From the NCBI RefSeq assembly GCF_041601295.1, contig NZ_JBFIII010000083.1, forward strand, positions 1 through 13,830: a stretch of 13,830 bases of DNA. The letters run 5' to 3'. Shown piece by piece: positions 1 through 8,326 of the stretch. Numbering within the stretch: position 1 is the first letter of the stretch; each line of letters starts with the position of its first letter. Source of the DNA: Immundisolibacter sp. (lineage in GTDB: Bacteria > Pseudomonadota > Gammaproteobacteria > Immundisolibacterales > Immundisolibacteraceae). The translations under genes and the position numbers were made by a program. The notes below the pieces were generated by a model. It was not told where the DNA came from, made no database searches, and saw only the letters and a list, made by a program, of their open reading frames with translations.

Positions 1-190
1 CCGGGCAGTCCACGCTCAGGATGTCGCGGTGCTGCGGGTCGTGCTGCATGTCGTACAGCATGGCCAGCGACTGCACGGACGCCGCGAACGGCTCGAAGCT
101 GGTCACGTCGCCGACGCGCTCGCCGTCGTACCAGACCTCGCGGTCGTCCTTGAGGCCCGCCAGGAACTGCGCGCCGGTTCGAGTGCTCAT
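1..190 (-). CDS. HpaB-family flavin-dependent phenol hydroxylase, N-terminal part only
   Basis: Only the first 63 codons lie in the window and the gene continues beyond base 1. The start is the ATG at 190-188, with GAGGA about 9 bases upstream. The protein opens with MSTRTGAQFLAGLKDDREVW, then a DGERVGDVTSFEPF stretch and SLAMLYDMQHDPQHRD. These are the hallmark N-terminal segments of the large oxygenase component of 4-hydroxyphenylacetate 3-monooxygenase (HpaB) and of related chlorophenol monooxygenases such as TftD and HadA. Family members use FADH2 supplied by a separate reductase to hydroxylate a phenol. It follows the LLM monooxygenase gene after only 20 bp, so the two are probably one operon. 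The true substrate cannot be told from this fragment, so no gene symbol is given. Confidence 0.85.
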   Translation of the reverse strand, partial: MSTRTGAQFLAGLKDDREVWYDGERVGDVTSFEPFAASVQSLAMLYDMQHDPQHRDILSVDCP

Positions 191-210
191 CGTCTAATGT
201 CCTCGCTTAA

Positions 211-1494
211 TCAACGCGACGAATCGCGCCACAGCTGGCCGGTGAACTCCTGTCGCAACGTCGGCTGAAAGCGTTCCAGCTCGATGCCGAGCCGCGGCAG
301 CACCTTGTCCACCAGCAATTCGTTGCTCTTGAGCAGGGCGTCGATCGGCATCGGGCCGACCGACATCCACGGCACGATCAGGTTGGTATTCAGTGTCCTG
401 ATCATGTTTTCCAGCCGCCGGGTGACGGTATCCACCGAGCCACACAGGGAGTAGCCACGTTCGCGCACGGTGGCGGCGGTGTTGGCGATTTCGCCCTGCT
501 CACCGGGATTGCGCAGCGCCTCGTTGAAACCGAACCAGTGGTGCCAGCGCGGCCACACGTAGCCCAGGCCGTTCTCCATCAGGGCGACCGCCTCTTCGTC
601 CGTGTCGGCGATCAGAATCTCGCGGAAGTGGCCCAGGCCGCGGCCCCATTCGAGGTTGCGGCCCGCTTCCTGCGCGGCGCCCTGAAAGGCGTCGATGCAG
701 CCGCGCACCAGCTCGTCGATGGGCGTGAACAGGATCGGGATGACCTCGTTTTTGGCCGCCCACTGCAGGGTGGCCGTGCTCATCGTGAACGGGATGTAGC
801 TCTCGATGGTGGCCGGGTCCTGCAGCGTCATCGGCGCGATGCCGACCTTGTCCAGCATGCCGTCGGCGCCGACCATGCCGGGCGCCATGGCCAGCGTGGC
901 CGGGTGGTTCCAGGGAATGCCGGGTGGCGGCAACTGCCAGTGCTGGCCCTCGTGCCGGAACAGCGACTCGCCCCAGGCGCGGCGGATGATGTCGTAGTGC
1001 TCGGCGAACAGTTCGCGGTTGGTGCGGTCGTGTTCCTGGTATTTCGGGTCGTTGGCGGAAGTCGACCAGGCGTTGTATTTCTGCCCGATGGTGGCCACAT
1101 GGCGGGCCTGATAACCGCGCGCAAAGCCGGCCATCATGCGACCTTCCGAGAAGTGATCCAGCATCGCCAGGTCTTCGGCCATCAGCAGCGGATTGCGCGC
1201 CGGCAGCACGTTGCCCATTTGCCCGATACGCAGCTTGCGCGTTAGCCCGGCTGCCCAGCTGCCCAGCAGGATCGGGTTATTCGACAGCTCCAGCCCCTCC
1301 AGGTGGAAGTGGTGCTCGGAGAAAGACACGAAGTCGAAGCCGATGTCGTCCAGCTGGCGGATCAGCCGCGCGCAGTCGCGCAGCGTGTTCTGGTAGAAGT
1401 TCGGATTCTGGCCGGCGAAGCCTTGCTCGTACTGCGCAATCGTGGCCCCGGCGCTGGGCAGCAAAAACGCGCCCAGCCTGATCTTGTCGGTCAT
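211..1494 (-). CDS. LLM-class (luciferase-like) flavin-dependent monooxygenase, long form
   Basis: The 427-residue protein has the bacterial luciferase-like TIM-barrel pattern. It starts with a MTDKIRLGAFLLP strand, followed by the SEHHF motif at about residues 59-63, RKLRIGQMGNVLPARNPLLMAEDLAMLDHFSEGR at about 86-119 and an arginine-rich GFARGYQ turn. Family members oxidise substrates with reduced FMN or F420 supplied by a partner. The start ATG at 1494-1492 is preceded by GAGGAG 7 bases upstream, which is a strong ribosome binding site. At 427 residues it is longer than the usual 330-370, resembling the long LLM subgroup found in catabolic clusters. It is transcribed away from the GntR regulator and directly into the HpaB-like gene, which suggests joint use on an aromatic substrate. 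The substrate is unknown and no reductase is visible. Confidence 0.9.
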   Translation of the reverse strand: MTDKIRLGAFLLPSAGATIAQYEQGFAGQNPNFYQNTLRDCARLIRQLDDIGFDFVSFSEHHFHLEGLELSNNPILLGSWAAGLTRKLRIGQMGNVLPARNPLLMAEDLAMLDHFSEGRMMAGFARGYQARHVATIGQKYNAWSTSANDPKYQEHDRTNRELFAEHYDIIRRAWGESLFRHEGQHWQLPPPGIPWNHPATLAMAPGMVGADGMLDKVGIAPMTLQDPATIESYIPFTMSTATLQWAAKNEVIPILFTPIDELVRGCIDAFQGAAQEAGRNLEWGRGLGHFREILIADTDEEAVALMENGLGYVWPRWHHWFGFNEALRNPGEQGEIANTAATVRERGYSLCGSVDTVTRRLENMIRTLNTNLIVPWMSVGPMPIDALLKSNELLVDKVLPRLGIELERFQPTLRQEFTGQLWRDSSR

Positions 1495-1516
1495 TTCGCA
1501 TTCTCCTCACAGGGCC

Positions 1517-1533
1517 GCCAGCCTGGCGCTGGC
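1517..1533. repeat. Iterated GCCAG/CTGGC inverted repeat in the divergent intergenic region
   Basis: GCCAGC (1517-1522) and GCTGGC (1528-1533) are perfect inverted arms around CTGGC, and the left part GCCAG-C-CTGGC is itself an 11-bp dyad. It sits in the leader of the LLM/HpaB transcript, about 25 bases before the LLM start. It could be a regulator site or a leader hairpin. In GC-rich DNA a short dyad like this may also be chance. Confidence 0.25.
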
Positions 1534-1538
1534 ACGGG

Positions 1539-1568
1539 CTGAAAAACGATCAATCCTTCGGCTAGAAT
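1539..1568 (+). promoter_or_regulatory. Candidate promoter of the GntR gene, giving a leaderless transcript
   Basis: TAGAAT at 1563-1568 resembles a sigma-70 -10 box. CTGAAA at 1539-1544, 18 bases upstream of it, is a weak -35 match (4 of 6). The expected transcription start, about 7 bases after the -10, falls on the A of the GntR ATG at 1575. No Shine-Dalgarno sequence precedes that ATG, which fits a leaderless mRNA. This is inference from sequence only. Confidence 0.35.
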
Positions 1569-1582
1569 ACTAATATGTTAGC
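1561..1582. promoter_or_regulatory. AT-rich imperfect inverted repeat over the GntR start, candidate operator
   Basis: Left arm GCTAGAATA (1561-1569) and right arm TATGTTAGC (1574-1582) are complementary at 7 of 9 positions around CTAA. The element overlaps the candidate -10 box and the GntR start codon, in a strongly AT-rich island inside GC-rich DNA. That position suits autoregulation and control of the divergent LLM/HpaB genes. It does not fit the TNGTNNNACNA pattern typical of FadR-type GntR operators. Confidence 0.35.
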
Positions 1583-2282
1583 TCCCCATTCAAGCCAGAC
1601 GCGGCGGGCCGGAAGGGCGCCCCGCGCCGGGCACGCCTATGAGCATCTGAAGGCGCGCATTCTGGAAGGCGACCTTGGCGCGGGCGACCGGCTGTCTGTG
1701 CTGGCACTGGCGCAGGCGCTTGCGTGCAGCCGGGTACCGGTAATGGAAGCGCTCAAGCGCCTTCAAAGCGACGGCCTGGTCGACATCGTGCCGCAGGTGG
1801 GCTGCCAGGTGGCGGTGCCGACGGCCGGCGATGTGGAGGATTTTTTCGCCGCCTTTGCAGCGGTGGAAGGCACGGTTGCGCGGCTGGCGGCGCAGCGACG
1901 GACCGAGACCGATCTGATCGCCTTCGGCCAGACCCTGGCGCGGATCGACCAGGCCATACAGGGTGCCGGCGGGCCGCAGGATCGCGATCCCGTCTACCGG
2001 CGCCTGAATCGTGATTTTCACGGTGCTATCCACGCCATGGCGCGGGCCCCGGCTGCCGGCGAAATCGCCGCCGCGCTGTGGGATCGCAGCGATTTCCTGA
2101 TCAAGGTGGCGTTCGGCTCCCTCTATTTTTCGCCGCGGGTACGCGCTGCGCACGCCGCCGTGCGCGCGGCCATCACTGCGGGCGATGCTGCCACCGCCCA
2201 GGCGGCGATGACGCAGCATCTGGAGCAGGTCGGCGCCGCAGTGGCCTCGCGGTTGCGCGAGATGCAGCCGGACGGCGCTTAA
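1575..2282 (+). CDS. GntR-family transcriptional regulator with FCD domain (FadR subfamily)
   Basis: The 235-residue protein has an N-terminal winged helix-turn-helix: AYEHLKARILEGDLGAGDRL at about 21-40, recognition segment SRVPVMEALKRLQSDGLV at about 52-69, and wing near VPQVGCQV. An FCD ligand-binding domain covers about 85-225, with metal or effector-site candidates in RDFHGAIH (Asp147, His149, His153), His193 and His215. FCD regulators usually sense small carboxylic acids. The conserved PVREAL of this family reads PVMEAL here, so the DNA-contact arginine is replaced by Met57. The gene diverges from the LLM/HpaB pair across 80 bp, so it is their likely local regulator and probably represses itself. 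The ATG at 1575 has no Shine-Dalgarno sequence; a leaderless transcript is likely. The target and effector are unknown. Confidence 0.9.
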   Translation: MLAPHSSQTRRAGRAPRAGHAYEHLKARILEGDLGAGDRLSVLALAQALACSRVPVMEALKRLQSDGLVDIVPQVGCQVAVPTAGDVEDFFAAFAAVEGTVARLAAQRRTETDLIAFGQTLARIDQAIQGAGGPQDRDPVYRRLNRDFHGAIHAMARAPAAGEIAAALWDRSDFLIKVAFGSLYFSPRVRAAHAAVRAAITAGDAATAQAAMTQHLEQVGAAVASRLREMQPDGA

Positions 2283-2304
2283 ACAACAACGCCTTATTAA
2301 GGAC

Positions 2305-2337
2305 TATATTCAGGCTTTATTCAGTCTCTTGAGGCGG
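2305..2337 (+). promoter_or_regulatory. Upstream region of the toxin-antitoxin operon: -10-like box, direct repeat and RBS
   Basis: The 57-bp gap between the GntR gene and the antitoxin is AT-rich. TATATT (2305-2310) is a -10-like hexamer without a good -35. TATTCAG occurs twice, at 2307-2313 and 2318-2324, exactly 11 bp apart, or one helical turn. GAGGCGG (2331-2337) is the ribosome binding site just before the ATG at 2340. The repeat is a candidate site for autoregulation by the antitoxin. Confidence 0.35.
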
Positions 2338-2339
2338 CC

Positions 2340-2615
2340 ATGCGCTATTCATCGCAAGTCAAATCCATCAGCTACCTGAAGGCCAACGCGGCCGACGTAT
2401 TGACGCAACTGGCCGAGCAGCGCGAGCCGATGGTCATCACTCAGAACGGCGAGGCCAAGGCTGTGATCCAGGACGTGGCTTCGTACGAACAAACGCAAGA
2501 AACCCTGGCGCTGCTGAAGATCCTCGCCCTGGGCAGTCAGGAAATCGAAGCCGGCAAGGTCAAGCCGGTGGCCGACGTGGTGGGGCGCCTGCGCGCCAAA
2601 CGCGCCGCCGAGTAA
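2340..2615 (+). CDS. Phd/YefM-family type II antitoxin
   Basis: The 91-residue protein matches the Phd/YefM antitoxin pattern: SISYLKANAADVLTQLAEQREPMVITQNGEAKAVIQDVASYE at about 9-50 forms the DNA-binding and dimer domain. The C-terminal tail (about 55-91) is charged and would wrap the toxin. Such antitoxins neutralise a partner toxin and repress their own operon, usually together with the toxin. The start ATG at 2340 follows GAGG at 5 bases. The stop TAA shares a base with the toxin ATG (TAATG at 2613-2617), a classic toxin-antitoxin arrangement with translational coupling. The family call is firm; binding sites are not proven. Confidence 0.92.
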   Translation: MRYSSQVKSISYLKANAADVLTQLAEQREPMVITQNGEAKAVIQDVASYEQTQETLALLKILALGSQEIEAGKVKPVADVVGRLRAKRAAE

Positions 2616-2950
2616 TGCCCGGCCAGCGCTACGAGGTTCTGCTTGCCCAGGGCGCCGAGCAGGACCTGGAATCGATCTACGACCACATCGCCGCGTTCGA
2701 CTCGCCGACCAACGCTGACCACGTGCTGGACCAGATACTTGAGGTGGCGCAGCGCCTGGCGACGTTTCCGGGCCGCGGCAGCCACCCCAGCGAACTACTG
2801 GCGCTGGGCATCCACGACTACCGGCAAGTCACGTTCAAACCCTACCGGGTTATCTACCGGGTGATCGGCTCAAAGGTCTACGTCACTTTGATCGCCGATG
2901 GCCGCCGGGACATGCAATCGCTGCTCGCGCGCAGGCTGCTTGGGGCGTAG
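2615..2950 (+). CDS. RelE/ParE-family type II toxin
   Basis: The 111-residue protein is a RelE/ParE superfamily toxin. It starts with a strand (RYEVLLAQGAEQDLESIYDHIA, about 5-26), a helical middle, and the typical C-terminal pattern FKPYRVIYRVIGSKVYV (about 74-90) followed by ADGRRDMQSLLARRLL (about 94-109). Members either cleave ribosome-bound mRNA (RelE) or poison DNA gyrase (ParE); the sequence alone does not decide between them. Length and frame are normal and the gene looks intact. It overlaps the antitoxin stop by one base. The toxin TAG at 2948 is followed in the same frame by the decayed HsdR tail, so the pair sits at the edge of an old restriction locus. Confidence 0.92.
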   Translation: MPGQRYEVLLAQGAEQDLESIYDHIAAFDSPTNADHVLDQILEVAQRLATFPGRGSHPSELLALGIHDYRQVTFKPYRVIYRVIGSKVYVTLIADGRRDMQSLLARRLLGA

Positions 2951-3058
2951 TGCGCGGCGCCGTCAGTGGCCAAGTATGGGTATCCGCCCGATCTGGCGCA
3001 GGATGCGACGCAGTTGGTCTTGCGGCAGGCGGAGTTGTCGACGGAGTATTCACAGTAG
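2951..3058 (+). pseudogene. Remnant of the C-terminus of a type I restriction enzyme HsdR subunit
   Basis: A short frame with no credible ribosome binding site reads, from a GTG at 2966 to the TAG at 3056, KYGYPPD (2972-2992), then QDATQLV and VLRQAEL, ending 30 codons later. The YGYPPD...A..lVl.QAEll pattern is the extreme C-terminus of the HsdR (R subunit, DUF3387 type) of type I restriction-modification systems. The rest of the roughly 1000-residue protein is absent, so this is a deletion scar, not a gene. The frame continues upstream through 2951 to the toxin's stop codon. Identification rests on recalled family motifs; a profile search of the 35-residue translation would decide it. Confidence 0.6.
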
Positions 3059-3094
3059 CCGCTTAAAAACTTCCAACTCCCAGGAGATCAAGAC

Positions 3095-3304
3095 ATGACC
3101 AATCACACCTACAAGATCGTGGAAATTGTCGGTTCCTCGCCGAACGGGACTGACGACGCAATTCGTAACGCCATCGCCGAGGCGTCGAAAACCCTGCGCC
3201 ATCTGGACTGGTTCGAGGTGGTCGAGACGCGCGGTCACCTGGCCGATGGCAAGGTCGGGCACTTTCAGGTGCACCTGAAAGTTGGTTTCCGCCTCGAAAG
3301 CTGA
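3095..3304 (+). CDS. Dodecin, flavin-binding storage protein
   Basis: The 69-residue protein is a full-length dodecin. It has the usual small strand-helix-strand-strand layout: [22 protein letters not shown] (about 6-27), [20 protein letters not shown] (about 30-49) and [13 protein letters not shown] (about 56-68). Dodecins assemble into 12-mers that bind riboflavin, FMN or FAD, or CoA. Trp39 and Gln58 match the flavin-stacking and contact residues of the family, and Arg46 lies in the ETRGH segment. The start ATG at 3095 follows AGGAG at about 8 bases. It lies alone between the HsdR scar and the convergent YyaL gene. A flavin buffer close to flavin monooxygenase genes is suggestive, but dodecins are common elsewhere. 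Confidence 0.93.
   Translation: MTNHTYKIVEIVGSSPNGTDDAIRNAIAEASKTLRHLDWFEVVETRGHLADGKVGHFQVHLKVGFRLES
3261..3282. repeat. Perfect 22-bp palindrome inside the dodecin gene
   Basis: The half-site ACTTTCAGGTG (3261-3271) is followed at once by its exact reverse complement (3272-3282). It lies in the codons for HFQVHLKV near the 3' end of the dodecin gene, 19 bases before the stop codon. As RNA it could fold into a 9-bp stem with a tetraloop. A chance match of this length is unlikely in 14 kb, although the conserved peptide constrains part of it. Confidence 0.9.
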
Positions 3305-3349
3305 GGCCCCCGTACCGGCCCTGGGTTATTCCATCGTCCCCCTGGAGGG

Positions 3350-3384
3350 AGCCAACGGCCCCAGAGTGGTTGTTGCTGTTGGCT
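3350..3384. terminator. 10-bp stem-loop between convergent genes, possible bidirectional terminator
   Basis: AGCCAACGGC (3350-3359) pairs with GCTGTTGGCT (3375-3384) over ten bases with a single G-U wobble, leaving a 15-base loop. It lies in the 96-bp gap between the stops of dodecin and the leftward YyaL-like gene. It lacks a T-tract on either side, so it may be a weak or factor-dependent terminator or an mRNA-end stabiliser. Confidence 0.4.
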
Positions 3385-3400
3385 TGGTCCGTGAGTCGGG

Positions 3401-5467
<2,067 letters not shown>

Positions 5468-5521
5468 GGCTATGGGCGTTGACGAGCGGGAACGACTCAT
5501 CATGCCGGATAATCGCCATCC

Positions 5522-6313
5522 ATGTTGCACCATCCAGCCATTGATCCGATAGCTCTGCAGCTGGGCCCGCTGGCCATACGCTGGTATGGCCTGATGTATC
5601 TGCTCGGCTTCGCCGCCGCCTGGTGGCTGGGCCGGCGCCGGGTCAACGCGCCTGGCAGCGGCTGGCGGGTGGACGAGCTCGGCGACCTCATTTTTTATGG
5701 CGCGCTGGGCGCGGTGGTGGGCGGGCGGCTGGGCTACACCCTGTTCTATCAGCCTGCGTATTACCTGAGCCACCCCTTGGCCATCGTGCAGGCCTGGCAG
5801 GGCGGCATGTCGTTCCACGGCGGTTTGCTCGGGGTGCTGGTGGCGTGCTGGTTGTATGGACGCAAGACCGGCCGGGGATTTTTCGCGGTCACCGACTTCG
5901 TGGCGCCACTGGTGCCGACCGGGTTGCTGGCCGGGCGGCTGGGCAATTTCATCAATGGCGAGCTGTGGGGGCGGGTCACCGACGTGCCGTGGGGCATGGT
6001 CTTTCAAGGTGCCGGCGAGCTGCCGCGCCATCCGTCGCAGCTGTATCAGGCCGGGTTGGAAGGCGCGCTGTTGTTCGTCATCGTCTGGGTGTATTCGGCG
6101 CGGCCGCGGCCAACCATGGCGGTGTCGGGGGTATTCCTGCTCAGCTACGGAGCCTTGCGCTTTATTGGTGAATTTGCCCGCCAACCCGATGCCTTTATCG
6201 GCTTTGTCGCCTTCGACTGGCTGACCATGGGGCAGTTGTTGAGCCTGCCCATGCTGGCGGCGGGGGTCGTGCTGTTGGCGCTCGTCCGGCGGCGGGGCAG
6301 CGGAGGAAGCTGA
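5522..6313 (+). CDS. lgt: Prolipoprotein diacylglyceryl transferase
   Basis: The 263-residue protein is Lgt, the inner membrane enzyme that transfers diacylglycerol from phosphatidylglycerol to the lipobox cysteine of prolipoproteins, the first step of lipoprotein maturation. The family signature [13 protein letters not shown] is at 138-150, with the essential His in SFHGG (His99) and the arginine of the signature (Arg139). RHPSQLYQ (169-176) and RFIGEFAR (213-220) are further conserved blocks. Seven hydrophobic segments fit its known topology. The length is normal. The start ATG at 5522 has only a GATAAT-like box (5508-5513) just upstream and no clear Shine-Dalgarno sequence, so a very short leader is possible. 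Its stop overlaps the antiporter start (TGATG). Confidence 0.97.
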   Translation: MLHHPAIDPIALQLGPLAIRWYGLMYLLGFAAAWWLGRRRVNAPGSGWRVDELGDLIFYGALGAVVGGRLGYTLFYQPAYYLSHPLAIVQAWQGGMSFHGGLLGVLVACWLYGRKTGRGFFAVTDFVAPLVPTGLLAGRLGNFINGELWGRVTDVPWGMVFQGAGELPRHPSQLYQAGLEGALLFVIVWVYSARPRPTMAVSGVFLLSYGALRFIGEFARQPDAFIGFVAFDWLTMGQLLSLPMLAAGVVLLALVRRRGSGGS

Positions 6314-8289
6314 TGCACGGGTTCTTTGGTGAACTGGTGATCATCCTTACCGCCTCGGCGGTGGTGCTGGCGATCTTCCATCGCTTCCGGCTGCCGCCCA
6401 CGCTGGGCTATCTGGCCACCGGCTTGCTGATCGGTCCCGGAGCGCTTGGCCTGATCGGCAACCGCGAGGCGGTGCAGTCGCTGGCCGAGTTCGGTGTGGT
6501 GTTCCTGCTGTTCTCGCTGGGCCTTGAATTCTCGCTGTCGCGGCTGCTGGCCATGCGCCGACTGGTGTTCGGTCTTGGTGGGGCGCAGGTGCTGATCTGC
6601 ACGTTGGCGTTCATGGGCATGGGGCTTGCTCTGGGCGTGGAGCCGCGCCTGGCCTTGCTGATGGCGGCGGTGCTGGCGCTGTCGTCGACCGCGGTGGTGA
6701 CGCGGGAACTGGCCCGCGCTGGCGAGCTGTACGCGCGCCACGGGCAGCTCGGCATCGCGGTGCTGTTGTTTCAGGACCTGGCGGCGGTGTTGTTCCTGAT
6801 TCTGATCCCGGCGCTGGCGAACGAGGGCGACGGCCTGCCCATGATGTTGGCCATGACCCTGGCCAAGGGCACGCTGCTGTTCGCATTCCTGATCGGTGTT
6901 GGCAAATGGGTGCTGCCGCGGGTGTTTTTTGAGGTGGCCAAGACGCACTCCGAGGAGCTGTTCGTCCTGGCTGCGTTGCTGGTTGCGTTACTGGCTGCCT
7001 TGTTGACCGAAACCTTTGGGCTGTCGATGACGTTGGGCGCCTTCATTGCCGGCATGATGCTGGGCGAGAGTCATTTCCGGCACCGCATCGAGATCGAGAT
7101 CCGGCCCTTCCGGGATGTGCTGCTTGGCATATTTTTTGTCAGCGTCGGCATGTTGCTGGTGCCAGCCGATTTGCTGGACCGCTGGCCGGCGGTGCTGGGC
7201 CTCACGGCCGGCATGTTGCTGTTCAAGACCACTTTGGTGGCCATGCTCGGCCGCTGGCTGGGGGAAGATCGCCTGACATCGTGGCGGGCCGGATTGCTGT
7301 TGGCGCAGGGCGGCGAGTTTGCATTCGCATTACTGGCCGTGGCGGGCAGTTATGGCATGGTGGAGCCGGCCCAGGTTGCCGTGGTGGCTGCCAGCGTGGT
7401 GCTCAGCATGGCGCTGACGCCGCTGATCGTGCGCCACAACGGGCGTATTGCCGCGTTCCTGGTGCGCGATCGCAATCCCGGGCCGACGGCTCCGGTGGAC
7501 CTGGTCGATGTCAGCAGCATCACGGCCGAACTCAGCGGTCACGTCATCATTTGCGGCTATGGCCGCGTTGGCCAGGCGGTGGGCCGAATCCTGAGCCGCG
7601 AGGGCGTGGAATTCGCGGCCGTCGACGAGGATCCGGTGCGCGTACAGGAGGCGCTGCTTGGCGGCGAACGGGTGTTTTATGGCGACGCCCGCCGCCCGGC
7701 GCTGCTGCATGCGCTGGGCATTACCCGCGCGCGGCTGGTGGTGGTCAGCTTCACCGATCACCGTCACTCGCTGGCCATCGTGCGCGCCGTACGCGAACGG
7801 GCCGCGGATTTGCCGATTCTGGTGCGTACCGTCGACGATCGACACCGCGAAACGCTCAAACAAGCGGGCGCTACCGCGGTGGTGCCGGAAACCTTCGAAG
7901 CCAGCCTGACACTCGCCTCGCACGTGCTGGCGCTGCTGGATTTTCCGATGGAACGGGTCCAGCAAAGTGTGCAGGGCGTGCGCGAGGAGCGCTACAGTGT
8001 GCTGCGCGGTTATTTTCATGGCCAGCGTTCGCGCATCACCGACGTCGAGGGTCAGGAGCTGGATGTCCGCCACGCCGTGCCGCTGCCGGAAAAGGCACGC
8101 GCCGTCGGCCGTCGTCTGGCCGACCTGGATCTGGCCAAGGTCGGCGCCGAGGTACGCAATGTGCGTCGTGACGGCGCCGGTGAACTCGATCCCTTGCCCG
8201 GCCTGGTCCTGGAGGCCGGGGATGTGGTGGTTCTGTTCGGCACCGCCAGCCAGGTCGAAAACGCCGAGCGGCGTTTGCTCGGCGGCTAG
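6313..8289 (+). CDS. CPA2 (Kef-like) cation:proton antiporter with TrkA-N and TrkA-C domains
   Basis: The 658-residue protein has a membrane antiporter half (about 1-385) with conserved CPA2 patterns: [42 protein letters not shown] and [11 protein letters not shown] cytoplasmic TrkA-N/RCK Rossmann domain follows at about 408-530, with [18 protein letters not shown] as nucleotide-binding loop and a D at the end of the second strand (AAVDED). A TrkA-C domain closes the protein (about 550-655, ending [24 protein letters not shown]). Such proteins exchange K+ or Na+ for H+ across the inner membrane under nucleotide control. The gene shares one base with the lgt stop (TGATG at 6311-6315), so the two are translationally coupled. 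It is not clearly KefB or KefC, so no symbol is assigned. Confidence 0.92.
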   Translation: MHGFFGELVIILTASAVVLAIFHRFRLPPTLGYLATGLLIGPGALGLIGNREAVQSLAEFGVVFLLFSLGLEFSLSRLLAMRRLVFGLGGAQVLICTLAFMGMGLALGVEPRLALLMAAVLALSSTAVVTRELARAGELYARHGQLGIAVLLFQDLAAVLFLILIPALANEGDGLPMMLAMTLAKGTLLFAFLIGVGKWVLPRVFFEVAKTHSEELFVLAALLVALLAALLTETFGLSMTLGAFIAGMMLGESHFRHRIEIEIRPFRDVLLGIFFVSVGMLLVPADLLDRWPAVLGLTAGMLLFKTTLVAMLGRWLGEDRLTSWRAGLLLAQGGEFAFALLAVAGSYGMVEPAQVAVVAASVVLSMALTPLIVRHNGRIAAFLVRDRNPGPTAPVDLVDVSSITAELSGHVIICGYGRVGQAVGRILSREGVEFAAVDEDPVRVQEALLGGERVFYGDARRPALLHALGITRARLVVVSFTDHRHSLAIVRAVRERAADLPILVRTVDDRHRETLKQAGATAVVPETFEASLTLASHVLALLDFPMERVQQSVQGVREERYSVLRGYFHGQRSRITDVEGQELDVRHAVPLPEKARAVGRRLADLDLAKVGAEVRNVRRDGAGELDPLPGLVLEAGDVVVLFGTASQVENAERRLLGG

Positions 8290-8294
8290 GACAG

Positions 8295-8318
8295 CGCGCT
8301 CGCAAGGCGGGCGACGCG
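8295..8318. terminator. Stem-loop in the convergent gap between the antiporter and the hydrolase
   Basis: CGCG (8295-8298) and TCGC (8300-8303) pair with GCGA (8311-8314) and CGCG (8315-8318), with one bulged C and a 7-base loop. It fills most of the 37-bp gap between two converging stop codons. There is no T-tract; a bidirectional terminator is possible but weakly supported in such GC-rich DNA. Confidence 0.3.
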
Positions 8319-8326
8319 GTTGCCGG

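Noticed and set aside
538..1245. 235-codon rightward open frame inside the first LLM gene
   Set aside because: It is antisense to a gene with clear LLM motifs and has no recognisable domain.
2951..3058. The 30-codon GTG frame as a functional small protein
   Set aside because: There is no ribosome binding site before the GTG, and the sequence matches only the tail of a large restriction subunit, so a deletion scar is the better reading.
5468..6184. A long open frame antisense to lgt that extends the YyaL-like frame by 239 codons
   Set aside because: It lies opposite lgt, is low in family resemblance and rich in Arg, Gln and His, as expected for an antisense shadow in GC-rich DNA. YyaL family proteins begin near the ATG at 5467.
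6145..6948. 267-codon leftward open frame over the lgt/antiporter junction
   Set aside because: Its Gln/His/Arg-rich composition and position opposite two real genes mark it as a shadow.
7281..8171. 296-codon open frame in another frame of the antiporter gene
   Set aside because: It overlaps the TrkA-N and TrkA-C coding region entirely and shows only Arg/Gly-rich low-complexity sequence.
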